DNA of 64,000 bases, taken from contig NZ_SWDB01000007.1 in assembly GCF_005116735.1 (NCBI RefSeq), forward strand, positions 1 to 64,000, read 5' to 3'. The position numbers and the translations under genes are program-made. Every line of letters starts with the position of its first letter. The first letter of the stretch is position 1. The DNA is from Thalassotalea mangrovi. Its GTDB lineage: Bacteria > Pseudomonadota > Gammaproteobacteria > Enterobacterales > Alteromonadaceae. The notes under the pieces are model-generated. The model worked only from the letters and a program-made list of their open reading frames with translations, was not told the origin of the DNA and did not search any database. Shown here in pieces: positions 36,278 through 45,007 of this stretch.

Positions 36278-37837
36278 TTATTTTCTCAGCTCGCGTCGCA
36301 AGATTTTGCCAACACTGGATTTTGGTAATTCGTCCATAAACACGATGGATTTTGGTACCTTGTAGCTAGTCAGGTGTTCACGGCAGAAGGCAATGATTTG
36401 CGCTTCATCGACACTTCCCCTGGTTGTCAGGTATGCGGTGACGGTTTCGCCGCTGCGCTCATCCGGATGGCCGATGACGGCGGCTTCTATAACTGCCGGA
36501 TGGGTCACCAGTACGTCTTCCACCTCATTTGGGTAAACGTTAAAGCCGGAAACGATGATCAGGTCTTTCATCCGGTCGACGATTTTAATCTTACCGTCGC
36601 TCTGGCGAATACCGATATCACCGGTTTTAAAATAGCCGTCATCGGTGAGTGCCGCTTTGGTTTCCTCAGGCATCTGCCAGTAACCTTTCATCACTTGCGG
36701 ACCTTTGACTACCAGCTGTCCGGCATCACCATCGGCAACCGCTTTGTCGTTTTCATCCCAAAACTCTACCTGGGTACCTGCCAGGGGCTCACCAACGGTG
36801 CCAATTTGTTGCTGAGACGGACGGTTAAGGGCAACGATGGGAGAGGTTTCCGATAATCCATAGCCTTCACAAATTTCACAATCGGTCACTTGCTGCCATA
36901 AATCGGCTGCCGTTGTGGTCAATGATGTGCCGCCCGATAAGGTTAGTTTCAAGGCGCTAAAGTCTAAATCACGAAACTCTGGCTGGTTACACAAACCCAC
37001 AAACAACGTATTCAGGCCCATAAACGTGGTAAATTTAAATGGCTGTATGGAGTCAATAAATGCAGGCAGGTCCCTGGGATTGGGTATTAACAGGCTGTGG
37101 TTACCCTTGCTGGCGTAAAATATCATCGATACCAGGAGCGCATAAATATGATACAGGGGTAGGGGACAAACCAGGATTTCCTCCTGTTCGCGACAATGCC
37201 CACCTAACATTTCTGCGGTCTGCAGTGCATTGGCAATCAGGTTTCGATGGGTTAATTGTGCTCCTTTAGACACTCCTGTGGTGCCACCGGTGTATTGCAA
37301 AATGGCCAGGTCATCTAAGGTAGCATTGCTGGTATTCAGGGGTAAGTCTTTGCCGTTCGCAACCGCCTGGTTAAATGCAATACCTGAGGTGATATCAGCT
37401 ATTGCATCCGGGGTTAATAAATCAGTGGCGCCGGTAACAATCACCTGCTCGATACTAGTCTGTGCCATTATTGATTCTAATTTCGGCATCAGGTCACTGA
37501 GGATAACAATGGCTTTGGCGCCGGAGTCATTAAACTGATGCAGCATTTCCCGTGGCGTATAAAGAGGGTTGGTGTTGACCACAATGAGTCCCGCTTTTAA
37601 CGCTGCATACATTGCTATCGGATACTGAATCAAGTTCGGTAGCTGGATAACAATGCGATCACCGGGTTGTAAGTCAATGGATTGAAAATAGGCCGCCAGT
37701 TGCGTGGCTTTTTCATTAATTTCTGCGAAATTGAGCGTCTGTCCCAGGCAGGTATAAGCCGGCCGGTCAGCGTAGGATTCAAAAGCGTTGTCGATAAGCG
37801 ACGTTAAGTTTTTATAATGGTTTATTTCTGCCTGCAT
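36278..37837 (-). CDS. Long-chain fatty acid--CoA ligase-like AMP-forming enzyme
   Basis: A 519-residue ANL-superfamily acyl-CoA synthetase. The AMP/ATP-binding P-loop YTGGTTGVSKGA, the motif GYGLSET, TGDIG, the hinge DRMKDLIIVSGFNVYPNEVE and the C-terminal catalytic Lys in PKSSVGKILRREL are all present. It is FadD-like but somewhat shorter than E. coli FadD (561), so the chain-length preference is open. It follows a cupin and a zinc alcohol dehydrogenase on the same strand. It could act in the same catabolic pathway, making the CoA ester of their product. Confidence 0.88.
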   Translation of the reverse strand: MQAEINHYKNLTSLIDNAFESYADRPAYTCLGQTLNFAEINEKATQLAAYFQSIDLQPGDRIVIQLPNLIQYPIAMYAALKAGLIVVNTNPLYTPREMLHQFNDSGAKAIVILSDLMPKLESIMAQTSIEQVIVTGATDLLTPDAIADITSGIAFNQAVANGKDLPLNTSNATLDDLAILQYTGGTTGVSKGAQLTHRNLIANALQTAEMLGGHCREQEEILVCPLPLYHIYALLVSMIFYASKGNHSLLIPNPRDLPAFIDSIQPFKFTTFMGLNTLFVGLCNQPEFRDLDFSALKLTLSGGTSLTTTAADLWQQVTDCEICEGYGLSETSPIVALNRPSQQQIGTVGEPLAGTQVEFWDENDKAVADGDAGQLVVKGPQVMKGYWQMPEETKAALTDDGYFKTGDIGIRQSDGKIKIVDRMKDLIIVSGFNVYPNEVEDVLVTHPAVIEAAVIGHPDERSGETVTAYLTTRGSVDEAQIIAFCREHLTSYKVPKSIVFMDELPKSSVGKILRRELRK

Positions 37838-37903
37838 AATCGCCTCGCATCTTATGTCTTTACTGGGTAAAGCCCAGCCTTACCCAAACTGGAAAGTTAT
37901 CGA

Positions 37904-38410
37904 TTATCGGTCAGAAAAATCGTAGCTGGATTTTGGCTTAATATAATGCGGTTCGATGCCTTGTTCTTTAGCCGCAGCTAGCATGACCTGCTCAATCCAA
38001 CCTGCATCCATGATGTTAACGAAATTACCATCGGCATCGAAATTGATGTTGGCGCCGTGAACCACCATAAAGGTATCGGTTAGCCCTTCATTGGTTTCTG
38101 GTGTGTGGAAGGTGTGAATAGAGCCGCCTGGTTCAAATAAGTAGCTACCAGCCACTTGTTTATCATCCGGATATTCAACGTAATGCCAGCAACCACTCAT
38201 GGTGTACAGATGTACGATGCCCGTGTGGAAGTGGGTTGGCAGGGTAACGCCAGGTTCGAATTGCACGCGCAATACCCACAAGCCATTTTCCACATCCAGG
38301 ACCAGTGGATATAAGTGGACGCCTGGCAGCACGTCTTTAATTAACTTCTCTTCATTGGTATGCACGCAAAGCAGGTGCTCCATATGATTGATCATTTCCG
38401 GTAGTGCCAT
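37904..38410 (-). CDS. Cupin protein of the 2,4'-dihydroxyacetophenone dioxygenase family
   Basis: A 168-residue single cupin. The metal motif THFHTGIVHLYTMSG supplies His, His and a later His/Glu-type ligand, and GGSIHTFHTP supplies the last His. The sequence resembles the ChrR-like cupins named after 2,4'-dihydroxyacetophenone dioxygenase. That activity should not be assumed, since many members lack a known substrate. GAGG lies 9 bases upstream of the ATG. It lies between fadD-like and alcohol dehydrogenase genes, all leftward, next to an AraC-type regulator. Confidence 0.8.
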   Translation of the reverse strand: MALPEMINHMEHLLCVHTNEEKLIKDVLPGVHLYPLVLDVENGLWVLRVQFEPGVTLPTHFHTGIVHLYTMSGCWHYVEYPDDKQVAGSYLFEPGGSIHTFHTPETNEGLTDTFMVVHGANINFDADGNFVNIMDAGWIEQVMLAAAKEQGIEPHYIKPKSSYDFSDR

Positions 38411-38829
38411 CTGTTTTTCCTCTTGCTATAAACTTTTGTGGTTTGCCGGCCTTGGCTTGCTCCGCACAGATATTGGAGTTTTAGCCGGCCATGCTTATTG
38501 TTTTCTTGTTAATCGGTTATGCAGCCTTGTTCAGCCGCCAGGTTGATATCAGAAGATGAAATCTAAGCCCGTGTTATTGGCAGGATTTTTGTCATCTTAC
38601 TGACAATGTGTCACTGATATCCGGCTTGCTGGATGTGGAGCCGCGCTCCGACGCCTCGATGAGACGTGCGGAGCCCAGCATGTCGCCAGAGGCGATGCTG
38701 GTGGTCACCACAAAGCGAGCATTATGCTTTCAGTTCGAGTTCATTCATCAGTTCTGCATTCTGCAGTGCTATTCTTGTTATCTTTTTCACTAATACTTCA
38801 CACAACCTGCACCTATATCCGCACCTAGG
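38411..38829. other. 419-bp gap with a GC-rich tandem hairpin
   Basis: No secure gene. A GC-rich island at 38640-38705 contains two abutting hairpins. The first is GCTCCG...CGGAGC (38645-38674, extended by ACG/CGT with a bulge). The second is CCAGCAT-GT-CGCC / GGCG-ATGCTGG (38675-38701, two-base bulge). A TGACA-N3-TGTCA inverted repeat lies about 38600-38615. On the minus strand the island is part of the leader of the cupin gene or the tail of the alcohol dehydrogenase mRNA. Short open frames cross it on both strands, but none has a recognisable product. Confidence 0.5.
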
Positions 38830-39888
38830 TTACAGGCTTTCCAGAGCACCATTGCGCCAGGGCTCGATGATAACTTTGACGTGATCATTGGGTTGCATCA
38901 GGGTATCGAACGCGGCGCTTACACCATCGATGCCAACTTTGCCGGTGCACATTTTCTGCCAGTCAATTTTGCCGTCGGCAATGTTTTGTAGCGATTCGGC
39001 GAACTCTTCAGGGGTGTAATAATAGGAAAACTTAATATCCATTTCTTTCACGGTGGCATAGCCGAAATTGACTTTGGTATCGGCGGTATGAATACCGGTG
39101 ATAATTAGCGATGCGTGTGCTGGTGCGCGCAGAATAAAGCTGTTTATCAACTGATGGATACCGGCGCATTCGATAATAACCACGCGTTTTCCCGCAGCCT
39201 GCTCGGAGGCGAATTTGACTTCATCTTCTGCGGTCGGATCAACGCAATGGGTTGCCCCGTATTCTTTCGCCATATCACGTTTACTTTGCTGAGGATCTGA
39301 GGCGATGATGGTTTTTACGCCTTGCAGTTTCAGGGCGGCAATCGTCGCCAGGCCAATTGGCCCGCAACCGGCGATCAGAGCGACCTCGTCCGCTTGCATG
39401 GCGGCGCGATTCGCTGCATGTAAACCAACCGCTAACGGTTCGGTAACCGCTGCTGCGGCCGAAGGCAGGTTATCTGGCACCGCTAACAACAGGGCTTCGT
39501 CGACAATAAAATACTCCGAATACGCACCATGGATGCCTGGCGTGACGCCGACCCCGGCGCCTTCTTTGCTCAATAAAATGGGTACGCAGGTGACCCGATC
39601 GCCAGGGTTGAACTTACTACTCGTATCTGCACCGAAGCTTACGACTTCCGCGCAAAATTCATGGCCTAACAGTACTTTTGGACTGGCTTCCATGGTTTCA
39701 GGTAGCAGTCCCATCTTTTGAAAAATTCCGAACACTTCTGAACCATGGCGGGTGATATGAAGGTCAGAGCCACAGATCCCACAAGCCAGGCTTTTTACCA
39801 GAACCTGACCCGGTCCAGGTTGCGGAATGTCGATATTAGTTAACTGGACTTTGCCGTCCTGCATTACGATGGATTTCATGGAACTCAT
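38830..39888 (-). CDS. Zinc-dependent alcohol dehydrogenase (MDR superfamily)
   Basis: A 352-residue medium-chain dehydrogenase. The catalytic zinc ligands are in CGICGSD and LGHEF, and the nucleotide motif GCGPIGLATIAALK with ASDPQQSKRD indicates NAD(H) binding. The four-cysteine structural zinc lobe is missing: the expected loop reads CVPILLSKEGAGVGVTPG, as in some threonine/sorbitol-type or quinone-reductase-like MDR members. AGGAGA precedes the ATG. The gene is divergent from the AraC-type regulator at 40113, which probably controls it. The substrate is unknown. Confidence 0.88.
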   Translation of the reverse strand: MSSMKSIVMQDGKVQLTNIDIPQPGPGQVLVKSLACGICGSDLHITRHGSEVFGIFQKMGLLPETMEASPKVLLGHEFCAEVVSFGADTSSKFNPGDRVTCVPILLSKEGAGVGVTPGIHGAYSEYFIVDEALLLAVPDNLPSAAAAVTEPLAVGLHAANRAAMQADEVALIAGCGPIGLATIAALKLQGVKTIIASDPQQSKRDMAKEYGATHCVDPTAEDEVKFASEQAAGKRVVIIECAGIHQLINSFILRAPAHASLIITGIHTADTKVNFGYATVKEMDIKFSYYYTPEEFAESLQNIADGKIDWQKMCTGKVGIDGVSAAFDTLMQPNDHVKVIIEPWRNGALESL

Positions 39889-40039
39889 ACTGATTTCTCC
39901 TGTTACCGCTGGAGTCTGTTGATAGATGCCGTTAAGTCAGCGCCCTGAGCGCTATGTCGCTTAACTCCGGCATCACCCGTTGTAACGGTGATTTTCCAAG
40001 CACTGTCCTAACATTCTAGTTGCAGTTATGCCGATTATC

Positions 40040-40076
40040 TTGACAATTTGCGACAGTGCTATGGCATAATGCGACA
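40040..40076 (+). promoter_or_regulatory. Promoter region of the AraC-type regulator with direct repeats spaced 21 bp
   Basis: TTGACA (40040-40045) and CATAAT (40065-40070) form a promoter with a long 19-base spacer. Two identical heptamers, TGCGACA, at 40049-40055 and 40070-40076 are in direct orientation with a 21-base period, the layout used by AraC-family dimers. This is a probable autoregulatory site. Confidence 0.55.
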
Positions 40077-40112
40077 CTTTCTCCGGTAATCCACCGAGGA
40101 TGGATTGAAAAT

Positions 40113-41117
40113 ATGCAGTATTATGTGCGAGTCGGGTCTCTGGATGGCTACACTCAGTTAGTCGAGCAATGTGGCGGCTCGCCTTTTCAGTTGTTAGAGC
40201 AGGTTGATTTGCTTCCCGCGCAGATCGCCGAGCCTGATTTGTTGATCCCTTACTCGACGTTGGGACTTTTGCTGGAGCAAACCAGCGACGCTCTGCAGTT
40301 GCCCTATTTTGGGGCTCTGTTAGGGCGTGCCCAGGGGTTATCGTCGATTGGCCTGGTTGGCGCCTACCTGGTACAGCAGGACAGTGTTGGAGCGGCATTG
40401 AAGTGCGCACGAAAATATGCGGATTTACATGCCCAGGGCGCCAATTTGCAGTTAACCCTGCGCGACTCAGGGCTCTGTGAGCTGTCTTTGGATATTTGCT
40501 CGAACGAGCGCCACCAGTTTCCGCAATTGGTGCAGATGAGCCTTGGACTCCTGAATGGCATTATTGGCGAAATGGCCGGTAATCGCTGGCAGGCCGAAAA
40601 AATCTGCCTGCGCCAACGTCTGAGTGATTCACAGCAAAAGCAATTATTTTCGATTTTTGGCTGTGAGGTGGAAACAGGGAGCAATCGCGATAGCCTTTGG
40701 TTCGCCCAATCTGCTTTGACTGAACCGCCATATCAGCCCAGGCATTTACTCGATAACATCATCGAAAAACAATTCAACCACCTTCAGGCAGGACAACTGG
40801 ATTATTCAAAACTGGTGCGACATGCCATCAATGTATTATTACCAACCGGCGACTGCAGCAAACAGAGTGTGGCCTTGAGTTTAGGCATACATCCGAAAAA
40901 ACTGGAACGTTTATTGGCGCAACAATCGACGTCGTATCGACGGCTACTGGAACAAACCCGTAAAGAAATGGCGCTATCGATTCTGGAGATGAAAAACATG
41001 CCGATGCAGACCCTGGCATTAAACCTGGGCTACGCCGACTTTTCAGCATTTAGCCGCAGTTTTAAACAATGGACCGGTCAGGCACCGACCTTATATCAGC
41101 AGGCTGCAGGGCGGTAA
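40113..41117 (+). CDS. AraC family transcriptional regulator (arabinose-binding-2 type N-terminus)
   Basis: A 334-residue regulator. The N-terminal part (QLVEQCGGSPFQLLEQ ... LGLLLEQTSDALQLPYFGALLGRAQ) is the AraC-binding-like domain seen in OruR/ArgR-type regulators. The C-terminal double HTH is clear (SVALSLGIHPKKLERLLAQQ, then QTLALNLGYADFSAFSRSFKQWTGQAP). The frame is open from a GTG at 40056, but that lies within the promoter. The ATG at 40113 is preferred. It is divergent from the alcohol dehydrogenase-cupin-acyl-CoA ligase genes, its probable targets. Confidence 0.9.
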   Translation: MQYYVRVGSLDGYTQLVEQCGGSPFQLLEQVDLLPAQIAEPDLLIPYSTLGLLLEQTSDALQLPYFGALLGRAQGLSSIGLVGAYLVQQDSVGAALKCARKYADLHAQGANLQLTLRDSGLCELSLDICSNERHQFPQLVQMSLGLLNGIIGEMAGNRWQAEKICLRQRLSDSQQKQLFSIFGCEVETGSNRDSLWFAQSALTEPPYQPRHLLDNIIEKQFNHLQAGQLDYSKLVRHAINVLLPTGDCSKQSVALSLGIHPKKLERLLAQQSTSYRRLLEQTRKEMALSILEMKNMPMQTLALNLGYADFSAFSRSFKQWTGQAPTLYQQAAGR

Positions 41118-41132
41118 TTCTGAATGAAGGGT

Positions 41133-41162
41133 AAGTATGCGACCCGGCTGAGCCGCATACTT
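41133..41162. terminator. Hairpin between convergent araC-type gene and glmS
   Basis: AAGTATGCG (41133-41141) and CGCATACTT (41154-41162) form a perfect 9-bp stem with an inner GGC/GCC pair in the 12-base loop, followed by A6 on the plus strand. It lies between the two stop codons. Confidence 0.65.
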
Positions 41163-41177
41163 AAAAAATGGAGCTTA

Positions 41178-43019
41178 TTACTCAACTGTAACTGATTTTG
41201 CCAGGTTGCGAGGCTGGTCAACGTCGGTTCCTTTGATGATGGCCACGTAGTAGGACAGCAGTTGCAGTGGTAAGGTGTAAACAATTGGTGCAATCGCTTC
41301 TTCACAATGCGGCACCGGAATTACCTTCATGGTGTCATCACTGGCAAAGTTGGCGTCTTTATCAGCAAATACATACATCAGGCCGCCACGGGCGCGTACT
41401 TCTTCAACGTTGGATTTTAATTTCTCAATCAAATCATTTTTCGGCGCAACGACAATTACAGGCATGTCGGCATCGATCAGGGCCAAAGGACCGTGCTTTA
41501 ATTCACCGGCGGCGTAAGCTTCAGCGTGAATATAAGAAATTTCTTTCAGCTTTAACGCACCTTCCATAGCGATAGGGTATTGATCGCCACGTCCCAAAAA
41601 CAATGAATGGTGCTTGTCGGCAAAATCTTCAGCCAGGGCTTCGATGTCTTTGGCAAGCGCCAGGACTTCATCAATTTTCGCTGGAAGACTCATCAATGCC
41701 TGCAACAATTCTTGTTGTACATCTGCGCCCATGCCTTTGTTTTTACCGATGGCGATAGTCATCATCATCAGGCCAACTAACTGGGTGGTGAAGGCCTTAG
41801 TCGAGGCAACACCGATTTCAGCGCCGGCCTTGGTCATAAACGCCATATCTGATTCTCGAACCAGCGATGAACCAGGGACGTTACAGATGGTTAAACTGGC
41901 GGCATAGCCGAGCTCTTTACCTAAACGCAGTGCCGCTAAGGTATCGGCAGTTTCGCCCGATTGTGAGATGGTTACCAGCAAGGCATTATTCGGCACGAAG
42001 GATTTGCGATAGCGGAATTCGCTGGCAATCTCAACATTACAGGAGACACCCGCATATTGTTCCAACCAATAGCGAGCCACCATGCCTGAATGATAACTGG
42101 TGCCACAGGCAATGATTTGCACGTGCTCGATATTTTTCAAAATTTCGTCGGCATTAACATCAGCGCCGCCGAAGGCTTCGGTATTAATGTCATTGCCAAG
42201 GATACGATTTTCCAGAGTGTTGCGAATTGCAGTTGGTTGCTCGTAAATTTCTTTAAGCATGTAGTGGCGGTATTCACCTTTGTCACCTGCGTCATGACTA
42301 ACCTGAGCTTCAGTTGCTTCACGTTCAACGGCTTTACCATCTTTATCGAAGATGTTTACTTCAAAACGGGTAATTTCCGCAACATCACCTTCTTCTAAAA
42401 ACGCAAATTTGCGGGTTACCGGCAACAGGGCCATCATGTCGGAAGCTAAGAAATTTTCCCCCAGGCCATAGCCAATAACCAGTGGACTGCCTGAGCGGGC
42501 AACGACAACGCGTTCCGGATCGCGACGATCCATGATCACCGTGCCATAAGCACCGATAAATTGTTTACAGGCAGCCTGAACCGCTGCCAGTAAGGTTTTT
42601 TCGGTTTTTAACAAGTGATCGACCAAATGCGCAATAACTTCGGTATCGGTTTGTGAGGTAAAGGCATAACCTTGCTCGATCAGCAGGTTTTTCAGCTCCT
42701 GATGGTTTTCAATAATGCCATTATGGACAACGGCAATGTTGTCGCTACTTACGTGTGGGTGAGCGTTTTCTTCACTCGGAACACCATGGGTTGCCCAGCG
42801 CGTATGTGCGATGCCGGTGCCGCCATTCAGGGGATTACTTTGCACAGCGTCGGCTAGTTCCTGCACCTTGCCTAAGCGGCGTACTCGCTGTAACTCTTTG
42901 TCATTATTGATAATTGCCACACCGGCTGAATCATAGCCGCGATATTCCAGGCGACGAAGACCTTCGACTAGGATATCAGCGACATCACGCTGCGCTACTG
43001 CGCCAACAATTCCACACAT
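41178..43019 (-). CDS. glmS: Glutamine--fructose-6-phosphate aminotransferase (isomerising)
   Basis: A 613-residue enzyme that makes glucosamine-6-phosphate, the first step to UDP-GlcNAc. The N-terminal nucleophile Cys2 (MCGIVGAV), the glutaminase motifs RWATHG and HNGIIEN, two SIS domains ([16 protein letters not shown]) and the C-terminal [13 protein letters not shown] are all intact. It follows the DeoR-type regulator gene by 37 bases on the same strand, so the regulator may control it. No ribozyme-type leader was seen. Confidence 0.97.
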   Translation of the reverse strand: MCGIVGAVAQRDVADILVEGLRRLEYRGYDSAGVAIINNDKELQRVRRLGKVQELADAVQSNPLNGGTGIAHTRWATHGVPSEENAHPHVSSDNIAVVHNGIIENHQELKNLLIEQGYAFTSQTDTEVIAHLVDHLLKTEKTLLAAVQAACKQFIGAYGTVIMDRRDPERVVVARSGSPLVIGYGLGENFLASDMMALLPVTRKFAFLEEGDVAEITRFEVNIFDKDGKAVEREATEAQVSHDAGDKGEYRHYMLKEIYEQPTAIRNTLENRILGNDINTEAFGGADVNADEILKNIEHVQIIACGTSYHSGMVARYWLEQYAGVSCNVEIASEFRYRKSFVPNNALLVTISQSGETADTLAALRLGKELGYAASLTICNVPGSSLVRESDMAFMTKAGAEIGVASTKAFTTQLVGLMMMTIAIGKNKGMGADVQQELLQALMSLPAKIDEVLALAKDIEALAEDFADKHHSLFLGRGDQYPIAMEGALKLKEISYIHAEAYAAGELKHGPLALIDADMPVIVVAPKNDLIEKLKSNVEEVRARGGLMYVFADKDANFASDDTMKVIPVPHCEEAIAPIVYTLPLQLLSYYVAIIKGTDVDQPRNLAKSVTVE

Positions 43020-43056
43020 AATACGTTTCCTGTTTAAAAATTGATTATTTTATTTG

Positions 43057-43830
43057 CTACTTAATAGGCTGCGCACAGATGACCTTGACCTGGTGCGCGC
43101 CAATCAGCTGCTGTAATTCGATACTTAATTCGGAGTCAGTGATCAGGGTATCTACTGCACTCCAGGGCAATTCCAGGTTGGGAATCTTACGCCCGATTTT
43201 TTCTGATTCGACCACGACAATCACTTCCCGGGCAACATCTGCCATGACCTGGCTCAGGCCAATTAGCTCGTTAAAGGTGGTGGTACCGCGTTCGAGATCA
43301 ATGCCGTCGGCGCCGATAAACAATTGATCAAAATCATATGAGCGCAAAACCAGCTCGGCGACTTGCCCCTGAAATGATTCCGATCTCGCATCCCAGGTAC
43401 CTCCGGTCATCAATAATGTTGGCTCATTTTCCAGTTCATGGACCTGATTGGCGATGGACAGGGAGTTGGTCATTACCACCAGGCCACGTTTTTGGTTAAG
43501 CTCGGGGACAATGGCGGCGGTGGTGCGGCCGCTGTCAATGATAATGCGGTTATGATCTTTTACATGGCGTGCCGCTTCGCGGGCAATTGATAACTTTCGG
43601 TTCGAAACTTTTTCGTTATTCTCTGCCTGGATAATTTCCTGGGGCAGTGGCACAGCGCCACCATAACGCCGCAACAACAAGCCGCTATTTTCTAGGGCAG
43701 CCAGGTCTTTTCTGATCGTTACCTCTGACGTATCAAATTGCAAAGCCAACTGATCGACAGTAACTTCGCCCTGTTCAGCCAAATGATTTAAAATAATGTG
43801 ACGGCGCTGTTGAGTATTACGTTTCGACAT
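43057..43830 (-). CDS. DeoR family transcriptional regulator
   Basis: A 257-residue DeoR/GlpR-type repressor. The N-terminal HTH is complete (RRHIILNHLAEQGEVTVDQLALQFDTSEVTIRKDLAALE ... LLRRYGGAV). The C-terminal phosphosugar-sensing DeoRC domain has NSLSIA, GG and GADGID. The ATG at 43828-43830 gives the usual start; the frame is open 24 codons further upstream. Its location directly before glmS suggests control of amino-sugar metabolism. Two identical TTTCG-GTT-CGAAA sites occur, one upstream of the start and one inside the gene, and are likely operators. Confidence 0.92.
   Translation of the reverse strand: MSKRNTQQRRHIILNHLAEQGEVTVDQLALQFDTSEVTIRKDLAALENSGLLLRRYGGAVPLPQEIIQAENNEKVSNRKLSIAREAARHVKDHNRIIIDSGRTTAAIVPELNQKRGLVVMTNSLSIANQVHELENEPTLLMTGGTWDARSESFQGQVAELVLRSYDFDQLFIGADGIDLERGTTTFNELIGLSQVMADVAREVIVVVESEKIGRKIPNLELPWSAVDTLITDSELSIELQQLIGAHQVKVICAQPIK
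43595..43607. promoter_or_regulatory. Candidate DeoR-type operator inside the regulator gene
   Basis: TTTCG-GTT-CGAAA, identical to the 13-base upstream site at 43855-43867 and exactly 260 bases from it. TTTCG/CGAAA half-sites are typical of DeoR-family operators. Confidence 0.5.
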
Positions 43831-43854
43831 AAGTTTCGAATGCGTTATTTTAAG

Positions 43855-43867
43855 TTTCGGTTCGAAA
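43855..43867. promoter_or_regulatory. Candidate DeoR-type operator upstream of the regulator gene
   Basis: TTTCG-GTT-CGAAA lies 25 bases upstream of the start codon. Another TTTCG half-site lies next to it at 43833-43837, and a further one at 43822-43826. Autoregulation is likely. Confidence 0.6.
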
Positions 43868-43910
43868 GATGTAATTAAAGCAAAGGACCGACGAAAATGC
43901 AAAACCGAAA

Positions 43911-43936
43911 GCGTAAAAAAGCGTAAAAAAGCGTAA
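43911..43936. repeat. 10-bp tandem repeat with phased A-tracts
   Basis: The unit GCGTAAAAAA occurs twice and is followed by GCGTAA, giving 2.6 units. A-tracts repeated every 10 bases, about one helical turn, are expected to bend DNA. It lies upstream of the DeoR-type regulator promoter. Confidence 0.7.
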
Positions 43937-44140
43937 TCGGCAGATTTTTATTGATGGTTATTAATTTGTCAGCGCTGAACGGCTTTTCGCTGACGCTTAA
44001 AAATGCTAAATTACCGCTAATTGTATATACAACTTAACGAGTTAGGGCCTGTTAAACTTTGCTGGCCGATGTTGGTTCCTTAATCTTAAAGATTTACAGC
44101 AGCCCCGAATAACGTTCACCGCTGATATTGATGACATTCT

Positions 44141-45007
44141 ATGAAAGACGCTATTTTTCAATTACACAAAGGTTCTGTCCCACTACTGATATCAATGCCG
44201 CACAATGGTGTGGATATTCCGGAGGGGATTCGTAATACCATGACTGATGCAGGCCTTAGTGTGGCGGACACGGATTGGTACCTGGATCGCCTGTATGCAT
44301 TTGCCCGGGAGTTAGGCGCTTATATCATCGTTCCTAAGTACAGCCGCTACGTGATTGATTTAAATCGCTCCCCTGACGGTGAGAATCTATATCCGGGCGC
44401 TGATAGCACCGAATTGTGTCCGACCAGTAACTTTCAGCGACAACCCCTGTACAAAGTAGGGCTTGCACCAGATGAGCAGGAAATTCAGCATCGGGTGACA
44501 ACATACTGGCAGCCTTACCACCAGGCCGTTATCGATACCCTGGATGTCATCAGGGAGCATCATGGCTGCGCGCTGCTGCTGGAAGCCCATTCGATTTGTT
44601 CACAGGTACCTAGATTTTTCGAAGGTCAGCTACCGGATTTTAATTTTGGCACCAACCAGGGACAAAGTTGTAGCCAGGCATTGCACCAATTATTGGAACA
44701 ACTTAGCTTCGCGCCGTATTCACAGGTAATCGATGGTCGATTCAAAGGTGGCTATATAACCCGCGCTTATGCCAATCTTGAGCAATATATAGAGACGTTG
44801 CAATTGGAACTATCCCAGCGTACCTATATGGACGAGGTGCTACCCGGGGAATCGTCAGTAACATCAGGACAGGACCCGCTTCAGGTTAGCCAATATAACC
44901 CGGAAAAGGCGGCTCAGGTGATGCCGCAGCTGCAACATTTGGTGGTCTCATTGATTGATTATGTGAGCCAAAAGTCAGAAAACCTTGCATCGAACGGGAG
45001 GGCGTAA
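44141..45007 (+). CDS. hutG: N-formylglutamate deformylase
   Basis: A 288-residue N-formylglutamate amidohydrolase that hydrolyses N-formyl-L-glutamate to glutamate and formate, the last step of the five-step histidine pathway. Family motifs visible are SMPHNGVDIP, DTDWYLDRLY, KYSRYVIDLNR and the metal site LLLEAHSICSQVPRFF, then GGYITRAY. Its stop overlaps the hutF start (TAATG), so the two are translationally coupled. hutH, hutU and hutI are not in the window. Confidence 0.94.
   Translation: MKDAIFQLHKGSVPLLISMPHNGVDIPEGIRNTMTDAGLSVADTDWYLDRLYAFARELGAYIIVPKYSRYVIDLNRSPDGENLYPGADSTELCPTSNFQRQPLYKVGLAPDEQEIQHRVTTYWQPYHQAVIDTLDVIREHHGCALLLEAHSICSQVPRFFEGQLPDFNFGTNQGQSCSQALHQLLEQLSFAPYSQVIDGRFKGGYITRAYANLEQYIETLQLELSQRTYMDEVLPGESSVTSGQDPLQVSQYNPEKAAQVMPQLQHLVVSLIDYVSQKSENLASNGRA

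Noticed and set aside
38608-38793. 61-codon rightward frame over the GC-rich hairpins
   Set aside because: The frame is better explained by the GC-rich palindromic DNA; no ribosome site and no recognised product.
40056-40112. Upstream GTG start of the AraC-type regulator
   Set aside because: The GTG lies between the -35 and -10 elements of the likely promoter.
43020-43056. glmS riboswitch/ribozyme upstream of glmS
   Set aside because: The gap is only 37 bases, and this ribozyme is known from Gram-positive bacteria.
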